37,674 bases of DNA from Clostridia bacterium (GCA_017625915.1 JAGAJV010000197.1:1-37674), one strand, 5' to 3'. Positions 1 through 7,179 are shown, counted from the first letter of the stretch. The notes: generated from the letters alone by a model not told the origin. Translations and numbers: made by a program.

Positions 1-167
1 AGTACCTGGATTTCATCAATCACAACCCTGAAAGCCACGAAGCCGATAGGTCGAAAGATACGGGGTTAAGAATTACCCTGGGCGATCAAGAATTTGCTTT
101 CCCCCTCAATGAAACCACCTTCAATGCCATTTATGACTTTGTAACCAATGTACGGGAGGAATTATGA
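1..167 (+). CDS. C-terminal fragment of an unidentified protein (starts before the window)
   Basis: The reading frame is open from base 3 and ends with TGA at 165-167, giving 54 residues rich in Asp, Glu and Phe (it ends NVREEL). I do not recognise the family. Its stop overlaps the start of the next reading frame as ATGA, with a GGGAGGA ribosome binding site just inside it, so the two were one translational unit. The next frame is recombinase-like, so this piece may belong to the cargo or recombination module of an integrated element. It is too short to say more. Confidence 0.5.
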   Translation, partial: YLDFINHNPESHEADRSKDTGLRITLGDQEFAFPLNETTFNAIYDFVTNVREEL

Positions 168-475
168 AACAGCCTGATATCATATTCGGATACGATCTTG
201 TTGACGGCAAGTTCGTCATCAACGAAGAGGAAGCCGACCTCGTGAAGTTCAACGCAGCGGTTTATATAGGCGAATAACCCACTCCCCCGGCTCGTTTCGT
301 GGAAGCTATAGTCAAACACCACAACAGCACCATAACCACCGCAGAAGCCGAAAAACTCGCCTATGAGGAGCATTACAGGAATTTGTATTATAACGCGCTT
401 TGCCGTAAGAAATACATAGCGATCCACGGACACGAACCGCCTTCGCCCACGCACTTCGTTGGCAAAATGAAATAA
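164..475 (+). pseudogene. Recombinase-like reading frame interrupted by an in-frame TAA
   Basis: An ATG at 164 behind GGGAGGA opens a 37-codon frame (MKQPDIIFGYDLVDGKFVIN, then EEEADLV). It stops at TAA 275-277, but the same frame continues without stops to TAA at 473-475 (PTPPARFVEAIVKHH onwards, ending HFVGKMK). The phrase 'IxFGYxxxxGKxVINEEEA' resembles the segment after the catalytic domain of large serine recombinases. That match is from memory and is short. The catalytic serine domain is not in the window. The likeliest reading is a decayed recombinase-related gene. A genuine 37-residue peptide, or two separate small genes, remain possible. Confidence 0.4.
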
Positions 476-486
476 GCACCAAAAGC

Positions 487-525
487 AAAGGTGGCAGGGA
501 CTCATCATCCTTGCCACCTTTTTTC
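487..525 (+). terminator. Intrinsic terminator after the recombinase-like remnant
   Basis: A 14-base stem (487-500 with 508-521, core GGTGGCA/TGCCACC, one G-T pair) with a 7-base loop runs into a T tract on the plus strand. The minus-strand TerB-like gene ends six bases beyond it, so the hairpin may also serve that operon, although the T tract in that direction is weaker. Confidence 0.75.
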
Positions 526-530
526 TTTGC

Positions 531-935
531 TTATGCTCGAATCCAATTATCTAATTCGCTGTACGTTGCATTCAACACCTGAATGCTTTTTATGAGGGTT
601 TCAAACTCGTTGGAGCTAATACCGAAACGGCACATCAAGTCGGACATAAAATCCTTTTCAAGCTGCTCATACTTACTATCAGAAAGAACCAAAGCCGCAA
701 GCTCCATCGCAATAATCTTGATTTCCTTTGCTCCGCAAGAACACAGGATGGCTTCAACCGTCGCATTGTAGCTCGCTCTTGCCTCGTATCTTGGTGTTTC
801 AATTCCCATCTCCTGACAATAAAGGTCAATACAATGTTTTTCTTCCTCTGCGAACTGATTATTAGAAAGTGCAACATAGATACACATATCTACGAACAGT
901 TCTTTTTGCTCTTCGTTCAAAATATTCAGATACAT
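531..935 (-). CDS. TerB-like small acidic protein, last gene of a four-gene cassette
   Basis: The product is 134 residues, acidic and helical (MYLNILNEEQKELFVDMCIY at the start). The pattern of a hydrophobic helix, a D/E-rich turn (NNQFAEEEKHCID), and then helices with MELAALVLSDSKY resembles the TerB/DjlA-N tellurite-resistance-like fold, whose exact role is unknown. The ATG at 935 is chosen over an upstream extension to 1016 because AAAGGAGATG lies seven bases before it and the extension overlaps the preceding gene. It lies 13 bases after the Gly/Ala-rich membrane protein and is cotranscribed with it. TerB-like domains recur in membrane-associated stress and phage-defence clusters, which is suggestive here but not proof. 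Confidence 0.6.
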   Translation of the reverse strand: MYLNILNEEQKELFVDMCIYVALSNNQFAEEEKHCIDLYCQEMGIETPRYEARASYNATVEAILCSCGAKEIKIIAMELAALVLSDSKYEQLEKDFMSDLMCRFGISSNEFETLIKSIQVLNATYSELDNWIRA

Positions 936-948
936 ATTTTCATCTCCT

Positions 949-1983
949 TTATGCCACAAAATCAGGGTTCGACAGCACGGCATTCGCCTCAACCTTCGCC
1001 TGTGCCACGTCCTCATAGTTTATTTCGTTGATGCCGTCTTCATCTTCCGACTTCAGCACCAATTGTACCTTACACATACGGAAAAGGATACCAACCAAAA
1101 GAATCGTATTTTCCAATGTTTTCTGCTCATCAGCAGTAAAGAAGTTCCAATCCTTCTTCCCCTGGACATTCACAATATCATTCAGCTTTTCAAGATGCTC
1201 CGTATATATTTCGTTGAGCGCACCCAAGGAAATCATATAACCATCGGCGCACTTGATGAGCTTATTGAGATATGTGCATATCGTGTTAATCTTCTTTTCG
1301 GCTTCAAGCATTTGACTATGGGCTTTATCAGCCTTGCTGGAAATCGTACTGCCCGTTACACTAAATATAATGCCACCGACCAACAGACCGACTCCAAGGG
1401 TAGCACCGCCAAGAACCAATGAACCGAGTGCCATACCACCACCCCCGGCTGCAATCGCTCCACCACCTAAAGCAGCGAGAGTTGCATTGGTAGCGGCAGC
1501 ACCTGAAAGCGAGGCAATCGCCGTTCCCGTGGATGCAGTACCAAGAGCCATAACGGCTGCTGTAGTTGCTCCGGCGGCAGCAAAACCTCCGGCAGTACCC
1601 GCCGCAGCACCGCCCAATCCGCCCAAAAGAACTCCGGCACCAACAGAGGTCTTTTCAAGTTCTTCTGGATTGTATTTGGGGATCGTAACACCATTTATTT
1701 TTACTTCACTAAATTCGGGGCGATTATGTATCTGCTCGATTATCTCCGAAAAGGTCGTAAAACTTTTCAAAATTGTCAACTCAAGCGTACCAAGATCATC
1801 CATTGCCTTTGTCGCTTTTGCGTTGGTCTTTTCAAACCGGGCAACATTATCTTTATGGCGTTTATCATCGCTTTTCATAGTGTCATTGGCTTTTTTTAAC
1901 TTCACACCACCGTGAACGCCTGCCCCAACTCCTCCGGCGGCAGCAATTCCGGCAGCAATTCCAAGAATTAACGGTAACGGCAT
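949..1983 (-). CDS. Gly/Ala-rich hydrophobic protein with glycine-zipper-like core (function unknown)
   Basis: The product is 344 residues. A hydrophobic Gly-rich N-terminus (MPLPLILGIAAGIAAAGGVG) is followed by a charged coiled-coil-like segment (residues about 28-100). Then comes a stretch of roughly 100 residues (about 113-212) made almost only of Gly, Ala, Thr, Ser, Leu and Val, with many GxxxG and AxxxG steps (LLGGLGGAAAGTAGGFAAAG). A polar helical tail follows. The central block looks like packed or membrane-inserting helices, as seen in glycine-zipper and pore-forming proteins. That is inference, and I know of no assigned function. ATG at 1983 lies one base after the upstream Cys-cluster gene. 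I have a memory of similar proteins in gut Firmicutes, always hypothetical. Confidence 0.7.
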   Translation of the reverse strand: MPLPLILGIAAGIAAAGGVGAGVHGGVKLKKANDTMKSDDKRHKDNVARFEKTNAKATKAMDDLGTLELTILKSFTTFSEIIEQIHNRPEFSEVKINGVTIPKYNPEELEKTSVGAGVLLGGLGGAAAGTAGGFAAAGATTAAVMALGTASTGTAIASLSGAAATNATLAALGGGAIAAGGGGMALGSLVLGGATLGVGLLVGGIIFSVTGSTISSKADKAHSQMLEAEKKINTICTYLNKLIKCADGYMISLGALNEIYTEHLEKLNDIVNVQGKKDWNFFTADEQKTLENTILLVGILFRMCKVQLVLKSEDEDGINEINYEDVAQAKVEANAVLSNPDFVA

Positions 1984-1984
1984 A

Positions 1985-2236
1985 TTAACTTCCTTTCTTC
2001 TTTAGCTCCGCACAAACGGCATAGTTTTGCGCGTAGTACGCATCTTTATCCATAATGCTTTTAAATATTGCTTCGTAGCTTTCGTCAACCCTACAAAGCA
2101 ACGGTCTATTCTCATAAATTGAGCATCGGTTTCCTTCGAGATATTTGCAAACCCCGGTACCGTCATCCAAATCCTTATATACTTCGATGCCGCCGATGTG
2201 TCTACAGCACTCACCGCACATATCACACTTGAACAT
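1985..2236 (-). CDS. YkgJ-like cysteine-cluster protein
   Basis: The product is 83 residues with CxxCGxCCRHIGG at the N-terminus, then C-x-YLEGNRCSIYENRP-LLCR and a further Cys near the end. This CxxCxxCC...C...C...RPLLCR pattern is the signature of the YkgJ/UPF0153 family, thought to hold zinc or an iron-sulfur cluster through conserved cysteines. The biochemical role of the family is unsettled. The gene sits two bases downstream of the multi-membrane protein and one base upstream of the Gly/Ala-rich protein, so it is translationally coupled in the cassette. It may modify or supply metal to a partner in the cassette, but that is inference. Confidence 0.8.
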   Translation of the reverse strand: MFKCDMCGECCRHIGGIEVYKDLDDGTGVCKYLEGNRCSIYENRPLLCRVDESYEAIFKSIMDKDAYYAQNYAVCAELKKKGS

Positions 2237-2238
2237 AC

Positions 2239-3531
2239 TTAATCAAACCTCAAGACTGCTTTTTTGTCTTTCATAAAGGCATCCAAACTGCCGTGTGACT
2301 CCCACGGAACGGTTAGCCCCATATCCGCAGTTACTTTGTGCAAAGCCGTATTCAGTTCATCATTTGATTTTGCAGAAGTGAGCATATTGGCAAAACGCTC
2401 ACACTCCTTTATTTCACGCTCGTATGCTTCAATATCGATTTTTTCAAGTTCTGATAAATAGAACTGCAGGGCTTCGTTGATGCGAATATAGGCATCAATA
2501 TCGTTTTGCAGATCAATAGAAATGCCAACTCGTATAAACACTTCCTTCAAAGCAAGAGTGGCAAGTCTGCACCAACCGACAAGGTTGAGACGGGTGAAAA
2601 CAAGCACAGGGTTTCCACCACCGCGGATGAGCGCATCCACACCGTCAATCAGGCAGAGCGCACCATTTCCAACAAGAAGCATTACTCTCAAATCTGCGTG
2701 TGAGGAGGTGGGTATACATTCTTTCAGCGGGAGCTTATATTGGAAGAACCTTCTGATGCCCCAAATCAAACGTATCGAAAGATCACACAAAACGACGGGA
2801 ACAGCCATAGCAAGACCGAACCGTGCATCATATCCGCTTTCAAATGCTCTTGTGGCTATTTGGGCTAACGTCTCTTTACTGCCGTCAACCTTAAACGAGC
2901 CAAAATTGCATAAGCCGAACAACTCATAAAACGGCATTACAATGCCACTTCCGCGAGTTGTAGCACCTGAACTTCCGGCTACATCGGACATCAAATGACC
3001 GAACCAATTAGCCACACCGCAAAACAGCTTGGATACAAAATTACCACCTTGCAACTCGAATGTTTCGGTCTTGATCGTTATCAATTGACCGTTGGACATA
3101 AAGGACGCCGTGGATGTAAACTGATTGAGAATGGAAAAGAACAATCCGACCGGGCTTGGAGAATGTGCCAAAGACTTCATATGGTGGTTCTTGGTACTCA
3201 TCTTAAATAGATGATCCACATCACCGCCGTGTCTATGGTCGTAGTTAACCTTAAAGTGGTTCTCCAAATGAGCTATAGCACTATTGACGTTTCCTTCTTT
3301 TCCGGCTCTCGGACTCCAACCGTTTCGTTTGGCAAAAGCCATAACGCACTTGTCTACCTGGTTATCCGTCCAAGCACCAATAACACTATCGCCGGGGGCT
3401 CCTACAAGAAAGATATCCACCATTCCTGAAACGATGCCACAGGCAGTCGCTATGAGGTAATCATACTTATCACATTTATCGTCGTGTTTAAGGACAGTAA
3501 TGTCCGTATCCTTTGACAACGGGTATGTCAT
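2239..3531 (-). CDS. Multi-membrane His-rich protein, first gene of the four-gene cassette
   Basis: The product is 430 residues. Several hydrophobic segments are visible: about 25-47 (YLIATACGIVSGMVDIFLVG), around 175-190 (GVANWFGHLMSDVAG), about 240-262, about 290-310 and about 325-345. Between the first two are clustered histidines (YDHRHGGDVDHL and TKNHHMKSLAH), followed later by GHLMSD. Spaced His/Asp pairs next to membrane helices recall membrane-bound metal-dependent hydrolases of the YdjM/DUF457 type, but I cannot align it securely, so the function stays open. AAGGAGGT before the ATG at 3531 and a good promoter upstream (3567-3595) make this the start of the operon. The C-terminal third is soluble and helical. 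Confidence 0.7.
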   Translation of the reverse strand: MTYPLSKDTDITVLKHDDKCDKYDYLIATACGIVSGMVDIFLVGAPGDSVIGAWTDNQVDKCVMAFAKRNGWSPRAGKEGNVNSAIAHLENHFKVNYDHRHGGDVDHLFKMSTKNHHMKSLAHSPSPVGLFFSILNQFTSTASFMSNGQLITIKTETFELQGGNFVSKLFCGVANWFGHLMSDVAGSSGATTRGSGIVMPFYELFGLCNFGSFKVDGSKETLAQIATRAFESGYDARFGLAMAVPVVLCDLSIRLIWGIRRFFQYKLPLKECIPTSSHADLRVMLLVGNGALCLIDGVDALIRGGGNPVLVFTRLNLVGWCRLATLALKEVFIRVGISIDLQNDIDAYIRINEALQFYLSELEKIDIEAYEREIKECERFANMLTSAKSNDELNTALHKVTADMGLTVPWESHGSLDAFMKDKKAVLRFD

Positions 3532-3566
3532 TTCTAATTACCTCCTTTTAGAATTTTGGGTGATTA

Positions 3567-3595
3567 ATTATACCACATTTTGAGGGTCTATTCAA
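3567..3595 (-). promoter_or_regulatory. Promoter of the four-gene cassette (TTGAAT-17-TATAAT, extended -10)
   Basis: On the minus strand, TTGAAT (3590-3595) and TATAAT (3567-3572) are 17 bases apart, and TGTGG precedes the -10, giving an extended TGG-TATAAT form. It lies about 40 bases before the cassette's first ATG. The same TGTGGTATAAT block precedes the deformylase and the methyltransferase operon. Confidence 0.75.
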
Positions 3596-3617
3596 TACGA
3601 AAATATGAACAGATCGT

Positions 3618-3650
3618 TCAAAAAAGAAAGTTGTCGAAATTTGCCGACAC
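3618..3650 (-). terminator. Possible weak terminator after the deformylase gene
   Basis: Read on the minus strand, a short stem TGTCG/CGACA (3646-3650 with 3633-3637) one base after the deformylase stop is followed by CTTTCTTTTTT. The stem is only five pairs, so termination may be partial. Confidence 0.4.
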
Positions 3651-3651
3651 C

Positions 3652-4077
3652 TTAAATCAGCACTCCGTTGCAATGGTCAACTTCGTGCTGTATTATTTGT
3701 GCCGTCCATCCCTCGAAGTTCTTTGTGCGGGTCTGCATCTCCAATGTCTGATACTGCACCTTGATTGTCTTATACCGCTTGCACTTACGGGGACCGCCGA
3801 GCAGCGACAAGCACCCTTCTTCGGTATCGTAGGGCTTATCCTTTTTCAGAATGCTCGGGTTGAGCATCACGGTGTACGTTGGGGTACGACCGCTTTCATC
3901 GAGGAAGGCGATGATACGTTTCCGAACACCGATCATATTCGCTGCCATCCCAACGCACGACTCCCGGTGAGCCATCAAGGTCTCAAGGAGGTCATTGGCA
4001 ACCCCGACATCTTCTTTTGTTGCATCCTCGGATTTACCCGCGAGGAATATCGGGTCGTGCATAAGTTCTCGAACCAT
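3652..4077 (-). CDS. def: Peptide deformylase, divergent type
   Basis: The product is 141 residues and is a peptide deformylase, which removes the N-formyl group from nascent proteins with a bound metal ion. Motif 2 (EEGCLS) and motif 3 (QHEVDH) supply the Cys and two His metal ligands and the catalytic Glu. Motif 1 reads VGMAANMIG instead of GLAAPQIG, so the usual Gln is Met. The ATG at 4077 is preferred over an upstream TTG at 4092 because GGTGGAG lies just before it and MVRELMHDPIFL matches the family's usual start. At 141 residues it is shorter than most deformylases. Such short forms occur as second copies in Firmicutes. It has its own promoter, so it need not belong to the cassette, though promoter and orientation match. 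Confidence 0.85.
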   Translation of the reverse strand: MVRELMHDPIFLAGKSEDATKEDVGVANDLLETLMAHRESCVGMAANMIGVRKRIIAFLDESGRTPTYTVMLNPSILKKDKPYDTEEGCLSLLGGPRKCKRYKTIKVQYQTLEMQTRTKNFEGWTAQIIQHEVDHCNGVLI

Positions 4078-4106
4078 CGTCTCCACCCCCAAATGCTTGA
4101 TAAATA

Positions 4107-4135
4107 ATTATACCACAAAAACGGCTTTTATTCAA
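4107..4135 (-). promoter_or_regulatory. Promoter of the deformylase gene (TTGAAT-17-TATAAT)
   Basis: TTGAAT (4130-4135) and TATAAT (4107-4112) on the minus strand are 17 bases apart with TGTGG before the -10. Both hexamers, the spacing and the extended -10 are identical to the cassette promoter at 3567-3595, although the spacers differ. Confidence 0.75.
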
Positions 4136-4341
4136 TATGATTCTGTGAACAAGTCCGCCCTTTAACACTTACAATTTACTCATACTTACAATTTGCTCAT
4201 ACGAAAAACGGACTTTTTGGGATTCGCTCCACTTCCGAATCGCAGAACTTCGGGATTTCCGAGAGGGTGCAGAAAGAGCAACTTCAAATCGAAATTCTCA
4301 CAATTCCCCCACGAAACAACTCAACTGACCAAAAAGAAAAA

Positions 4342-4368
4342 AGTACCGACCACAACCTGCTCGGTACT
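4342..4368. repeat. Perfect 8-base inverted repeat AGTACCGA/TCGGTACT
   Basis: Arms 4342-4349 and 4361-4368 are exact reverse complements around an 11-base loop. It lies among repeated GACCA words. It has no T tract directly after it, so it is not a standard terminator. Confidence 0.55.
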
Positions 4369-4437
4369 GACCAATTTGAGAAAAAACTGACCACGAATTG
4401 CTCGAATTTCTTTCTATCAATTTCTTCGTGGCAACAC

Positions 4438-4472
4438 AAAAATCGGGAGTCATAAGATTCCCGATTTTTCTT
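4438..4472 (+). terminator. Plus-strand terminator-like hairpin
   Basis: AAAAATCGGGA (4438-4448) pairs perfectly with TCCCGATTTTT (4459-4469) and is followed by CTTT. No gene directly upstream on the plus strand needs it, which suggests that a lost gene once ended here. Confidence 0.65.
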
Positions 4473-4522
4473 TATTTATCTCGCAAATCCTCGCGAAATC
4501 TCGTGTTTTCGTGATAATCATA

Positions 4523-4569
4523 ATGGGCTTGTTCTTCCCTTTTTCAAGGGTTGAACAAGCCCATTTTTC
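4523..4569 (+). terminator. Plus-strand terminator-like hairpin with long stem
   Basis: ATGGGCTTGTTC (4523-4534) pairs with GAACAAGCCCAT (4553-4564), with an inner CCCTT/AAGGG stem, and runs into TTTTT. This is a second strong terminator within 100 bases with no upstream gene. Confidence 0.7.
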
Positions 4570-4572
4570 GCC

Positions 4573-4596
4573 TTTGACCACATGTTTGACCACTTG
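4573..4596. repeat. Tandem TTTGACCAC direct repeat, 12-base period
   Basis: TTTGACCAC occurs at 4573-4581 and again at 4585-4593, separated by ATG. Closely spaced direct repeats of this size at the edge of gene-poor DNA are typical of integrase arm-type sites. A similar tandem repeat, of different sequence, lies at 12158-12179. Confidence 0.45.
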
Positions 4597-4676
4597 CGGA
4601 GATTTTTGGCTTATTTTCGGCAACTTTTCGATAGTTTTAAGGAAGCAATCGCGAGTTGCGATCCCCCCTTAATAAG

Positions 4677-6104
4677 TTAAATTTCTTCGTGTTTGTTACT
4701 ACATTCAATGCAAAAACCATTCAAGGCGTCTGTTTCAAAAGTCATTACTTTGCCACACTTCGGACAATAGTTTTCTCCGTCATCATACGGTTCATACTCT
4801 TCTTCCATGCCACTAATATACTGAGTTTGTTTCAACTCTCCTGATATAATGGATACGTCATTAAAACTATTCTCATATAATAAATCTACGAAATCATCCA
4901 CCACACGCACCACTTGTAGTTGTATCGTTCCCTCAAACACATGTTGGTTAGGTGGCGATTTGATTATTTCTTTTGTATCATCATCTCTTCCCCAATAATC
5001 ATATGACACCGCTGAAAGTGAAACTTGATACGAAAGCAAATAAATCATTTCCGTTTCATTTCTCTCAACCAAGGAATATTCCACTAGGTCGTAACTTTCA
5101 ATTTCGCAATCCTCCAAGCCTTCTGTCCCAATATCTGCTGACATTTCATCTATGTATTCGCTTGGATAATATGCTAATTCATCCATTATCTTTTCGAAAG
5201 CTTTATACTGTATATCAAGCACATATTGATCAATTGTTTGCTTGAGCGCCATGCTAACCGTATCAGTGACCTCGATACCGAAATCCTGAGAAACTCGTTT
5301 AAACAATTCCGTAGATGTTAATGCAATAATCTTTTGTCCAGTCTTTCTCTCAAATTCCTCCACCAACTTAGGATGAAATATTTTAACGATTGAACCATCA
5401 TCGGTGGTAACTGTATCCCACCAATCTGCTTTCACATCGTCTGTAACAAAAACTATATCTTTGTGAAGGTGCGCAGAATATTCAATTATTTCGTTCCACA
5501 GCAGAAAATCACTATATTGACGAACTCCATCTTTTTCTTTATCTTTGAATCCAGGAGGCGTACCTTTTTTAAATCGTTTCTTCCCTTCGTCACATAATTC
5601 ATAAAGTCTTTCTACAGAATACGGTAACAAAACTCGCTCAAACATTGAGTCAACAAACCCTTTTATAGGATCTTGCTCAAGATACTGTTCATTAACCGCA
5701 ACGAGAAGCTCGTGATTATCGTAATAATCGTTGAAGAGTTTCTTTAATTCTGTAACTTTTTCTATTGCTAGTGTTTTTAATTCCTGCATGTCAGGAAAAT
5801 GATATTGTTCTATTCTTTCGAACTCTTTAGATACGTCCTCTTTGTATTTTTCCGTTATTTCATCCAAGCGTTTATTATAGTTTTCTATTTTAGTTTTTGC
5901 CGAAGCATATTTCCCTTGGTAATGTTTATTATATTCTAACGAGGACGTATAAGTAAGATAAAGACTATTTCTTACTGCCGAAAGGCAGTTAATTGCAAAC
6001 TCTGCAAACTCCGGAGAGTAATCATATATTCTCAAAAAAACATTAGTGTCGCAAAAAATTATGTGATTGTTTTGAATTAGTTGATTTATCGATAAATTAT
6101 TCAT
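4677..6104 (-). CDS. PIN-domain protein with C-terminal zinc ribbon
   Basis: The product is 475 residues. Near the N-terminus CDTNVFLRIYDY carries the first acidic metal ligand of a PIN nuclease domain (Asp19, with Asn21). A charged helical insert (about 60-135) follows. Around 200-225 come SDFLLWNEI and VFVTDDVKADWW, a second acidic cluster typical of the PIN_8/DUF4935 group. The C-terminus has CPKCGKV and FCIECSN, a four-Cys zinc ribbon. PIN domains are metal-dependent RNases, and this long form is found in defence islands. The ATG at 6104 with GGAGAA is chosen over an upstream TTG. It is 40 bases downstream of the alcohol dehydrogenase. No antitoxin-like partner adjoins it, so it is probably not a simple VapC-type toxin. 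Confidence 0.7.
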   Translation of the reverse strand: MNNLSINQLIQNNHIIFCDTNVFLRIYDYSPEFAEFAINCLSAVRNSLYLTYTSSLEYNKHYQGKYASAKTKIENYNKRLDEITEKYKEDVSKEFERIEQYHFPDMQELKTLAIEKVTELKKLFNDYYDNHELLVAVNEQYLEQDPIKGFVDSMFERVLLPYSVERLYELCDEGKKRFKKGTPPGFKDKEKDGVRQYSDFLLWNEIIEYSAHLHKDIVFVTDDVKADWWDTVTTDDGSIVKIFHPKLVEEFERKTGQKIIALTSTELFKRVSQDFGIEVTDTVSMALKQTIDQYVLDIQYKAFEKIMDELAYYPSEYIDEMSADIGTEGLEDCEIESYDLVEYSLVERNETEMIYLLSYQVSLSAVSYDYWGRDDDTKEIIKSPPNQHVFEGTIQLQVVRVVDDFVDLLYENSFNDVSIISGELKQTQYISGMEEEYEPYDDGENYCPKCGKVMTFETDALNGFCIECSNKHEEI

Positions 6105-6144
6105 TCTATGTTCTCCATTATTCTTTTTAGACAATAATACATCA

Positions 6145-7179
6145 CTAACACTCCACCGCGACCTTAATCACTCCGTCGCGTTTATTTTCAAACAGTTCAT
6201 ACGCCTCGTCAATCTTTGCAAGCGGATAGGTGTGCGTGATTAGTGGCTCGGTATCGAGCTTGCCCTCGGCAATGAGCTTCAGCGTTTCCTCGCAGTCGCA
6301 ACCGTCAACGCCGCCGGTCTTGAATGTCAGATTCTTGCCGTACATATTCGGCAGAGGCAGAATCTGCGCCTTGTCGTAAAGTGCCACCACCGTGACGATC
6401 GCATTCGGACGCGCGCACTGCCATGCAAGCTCAAAGGTGTTCTCTGCTCCTGCCACCTCAAGCACCACATCCGCACCGCCCTGATCGCTGTTCTCGAGAA
6501 CAAAATCAAGGCATTCTTCGGGCGTTACTGTCAACACGTTGGGATAATGTTCATTGACAAACTTGATGCGGTTCTCATCCTTCTCGCACACGATGATGCG
6601 CTTGGGCTTTTTCAGCATCACGCAAAGGAGCGTGCAGATTCCCGTGGGGCCTGCTCCGATGATGAGAACGGTATCATCCTCGGTAATCTCGGATATCTTT
6701 GCTGCCCAATAACCCGTGACGAGAACATCGCCTACAAGCAAAGCCTGTCTGTCGGTCACGGTATCTGGAATCTTGTTCAGCCCCTGATCTGCAAACGGCA
6801 CGCGAACGTACTCTGCCTGACCGCCATCGATACGGCAACCGAGCGCCCAACCACCGTTTTTGCCGGTGCAGTTGTTTACGAATCCCTTTTTGCAGAAAAA
6901 GCACTCACCGCAGAAGGTCTCCACGTTGACTGTAACTCTGTCGCCTTGCTTTACGTGCGTAACTGCAGAGCCGACTTCTTCCACGACGCCGACCATCTCG
7001 TGACCAACCGTGATTCCTTCCACCGCTCTCGGCACGCTGCCGTGCTTGATATGCAAATCGCTCGAACAGATGCTCGCAAGCGTGACCTTGACTATCGCAT
7101 CCCTCTCGTGCTGTATTGTTGGCTTCGGTTTCTCCACCAAGCCGAATTTTCCTTTTGATATGTACGTGTAGGTAAGCAT
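6145..7179 (-). CDS. Zinc-dependent alcohol dehydrogenase family protein
   Basis: The product is 344 residues, the normal length for medium-chain dehydrogenases. The catalytic-zinc ligands are visible in CSSDLH and GHEMVG. The structural-zinc site is CGECFFCKKGFVNNC, and the nucleotide-binding loop is GAGPTG (about 172-177), followed by an acidic residue that suggests NAD(H). It would oxidise or reduce a small alcohol or aldehyde in the cytoplasm; the substrate cannot be told. The gene is clearly GC-richer than its neighbours, with many GGC, GCC and CTG codons, so it probably arrived separately from the defence-type genes around it. GGAG lies 13 bases before the ATG, a rather long spacing. 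Confidence 0.85.
   Translation of the reverse strand: MLTYTYISKGKFGLVEKPKPTIQHERDAIVKVTLASICSSDLHIKHGSVPRAVEGITVGHEMVGVVEEVGSAVTHVKQGDRVTVNVETFCGECFFCKKGFVNNCTGKNGGWALGCRIDGGQAEYVRVPFADQGLNKIPDTVTDRQALLVGDVLVTGYWAAKISEITEDDTVLIIGAGPTGICTLLCVMLKKPKRIIVCEKDENRIKFVNEHYPNVLTVTPEECLDFVLENSDQGGADVVLEVAGAENTFELAWQCARPNAIVTVVALYDKAQILPLPNMYGKNLTFKTGGVDGCDCEETLKLIAEGKLDTEPLITHTYPLAKIDEAYELFENKRDGVIKVAVEC

Larger units (their letters stand above)
4140..4676. other. Gene-poor stretch with hairpins and short repeats
   Basis: No convincing coding sequence is visible in these 540 bases; the open frames (4193-4390 and 4267-4455) lack ribosome binding sites and family resemblance. The stretch contains a repeated GACCA word (from 4325 onwards, five or more copies), an 8-base inverted repeat, two plus-strand terminators, a tandem TTTGACCAC repeat, and near 4650 a small inverted repeat (ATCGCGAGTTGCGAT). 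It reads like the end or junction of an integrated element. Confidence 0.4.

Noticed and set aside
131..517. Minus-strand open frame of 128 residues opposite the recombinase-like remnant
   Set aside because: It lacks a ribosome binding site and overlaps a frame with family resemblance and a good start on the plus strand, and it runs through the terminator.
1334..1915. Plus-strand open frame of 193 residues rich in Pro and Ala
   Set aside because: It is the antisense of the Gly/Ala-rich gene; the Ala/Gly codons read backwards give Pro/Ala. No ribosome binding site.
6547..7158. Plus-strand open frame of 203 residues opposite the alcohol dehydrogenase
   Set aside because: A shadow of the GC-rich dehydrogenase reading frame; no start signal and no recognisable motif.
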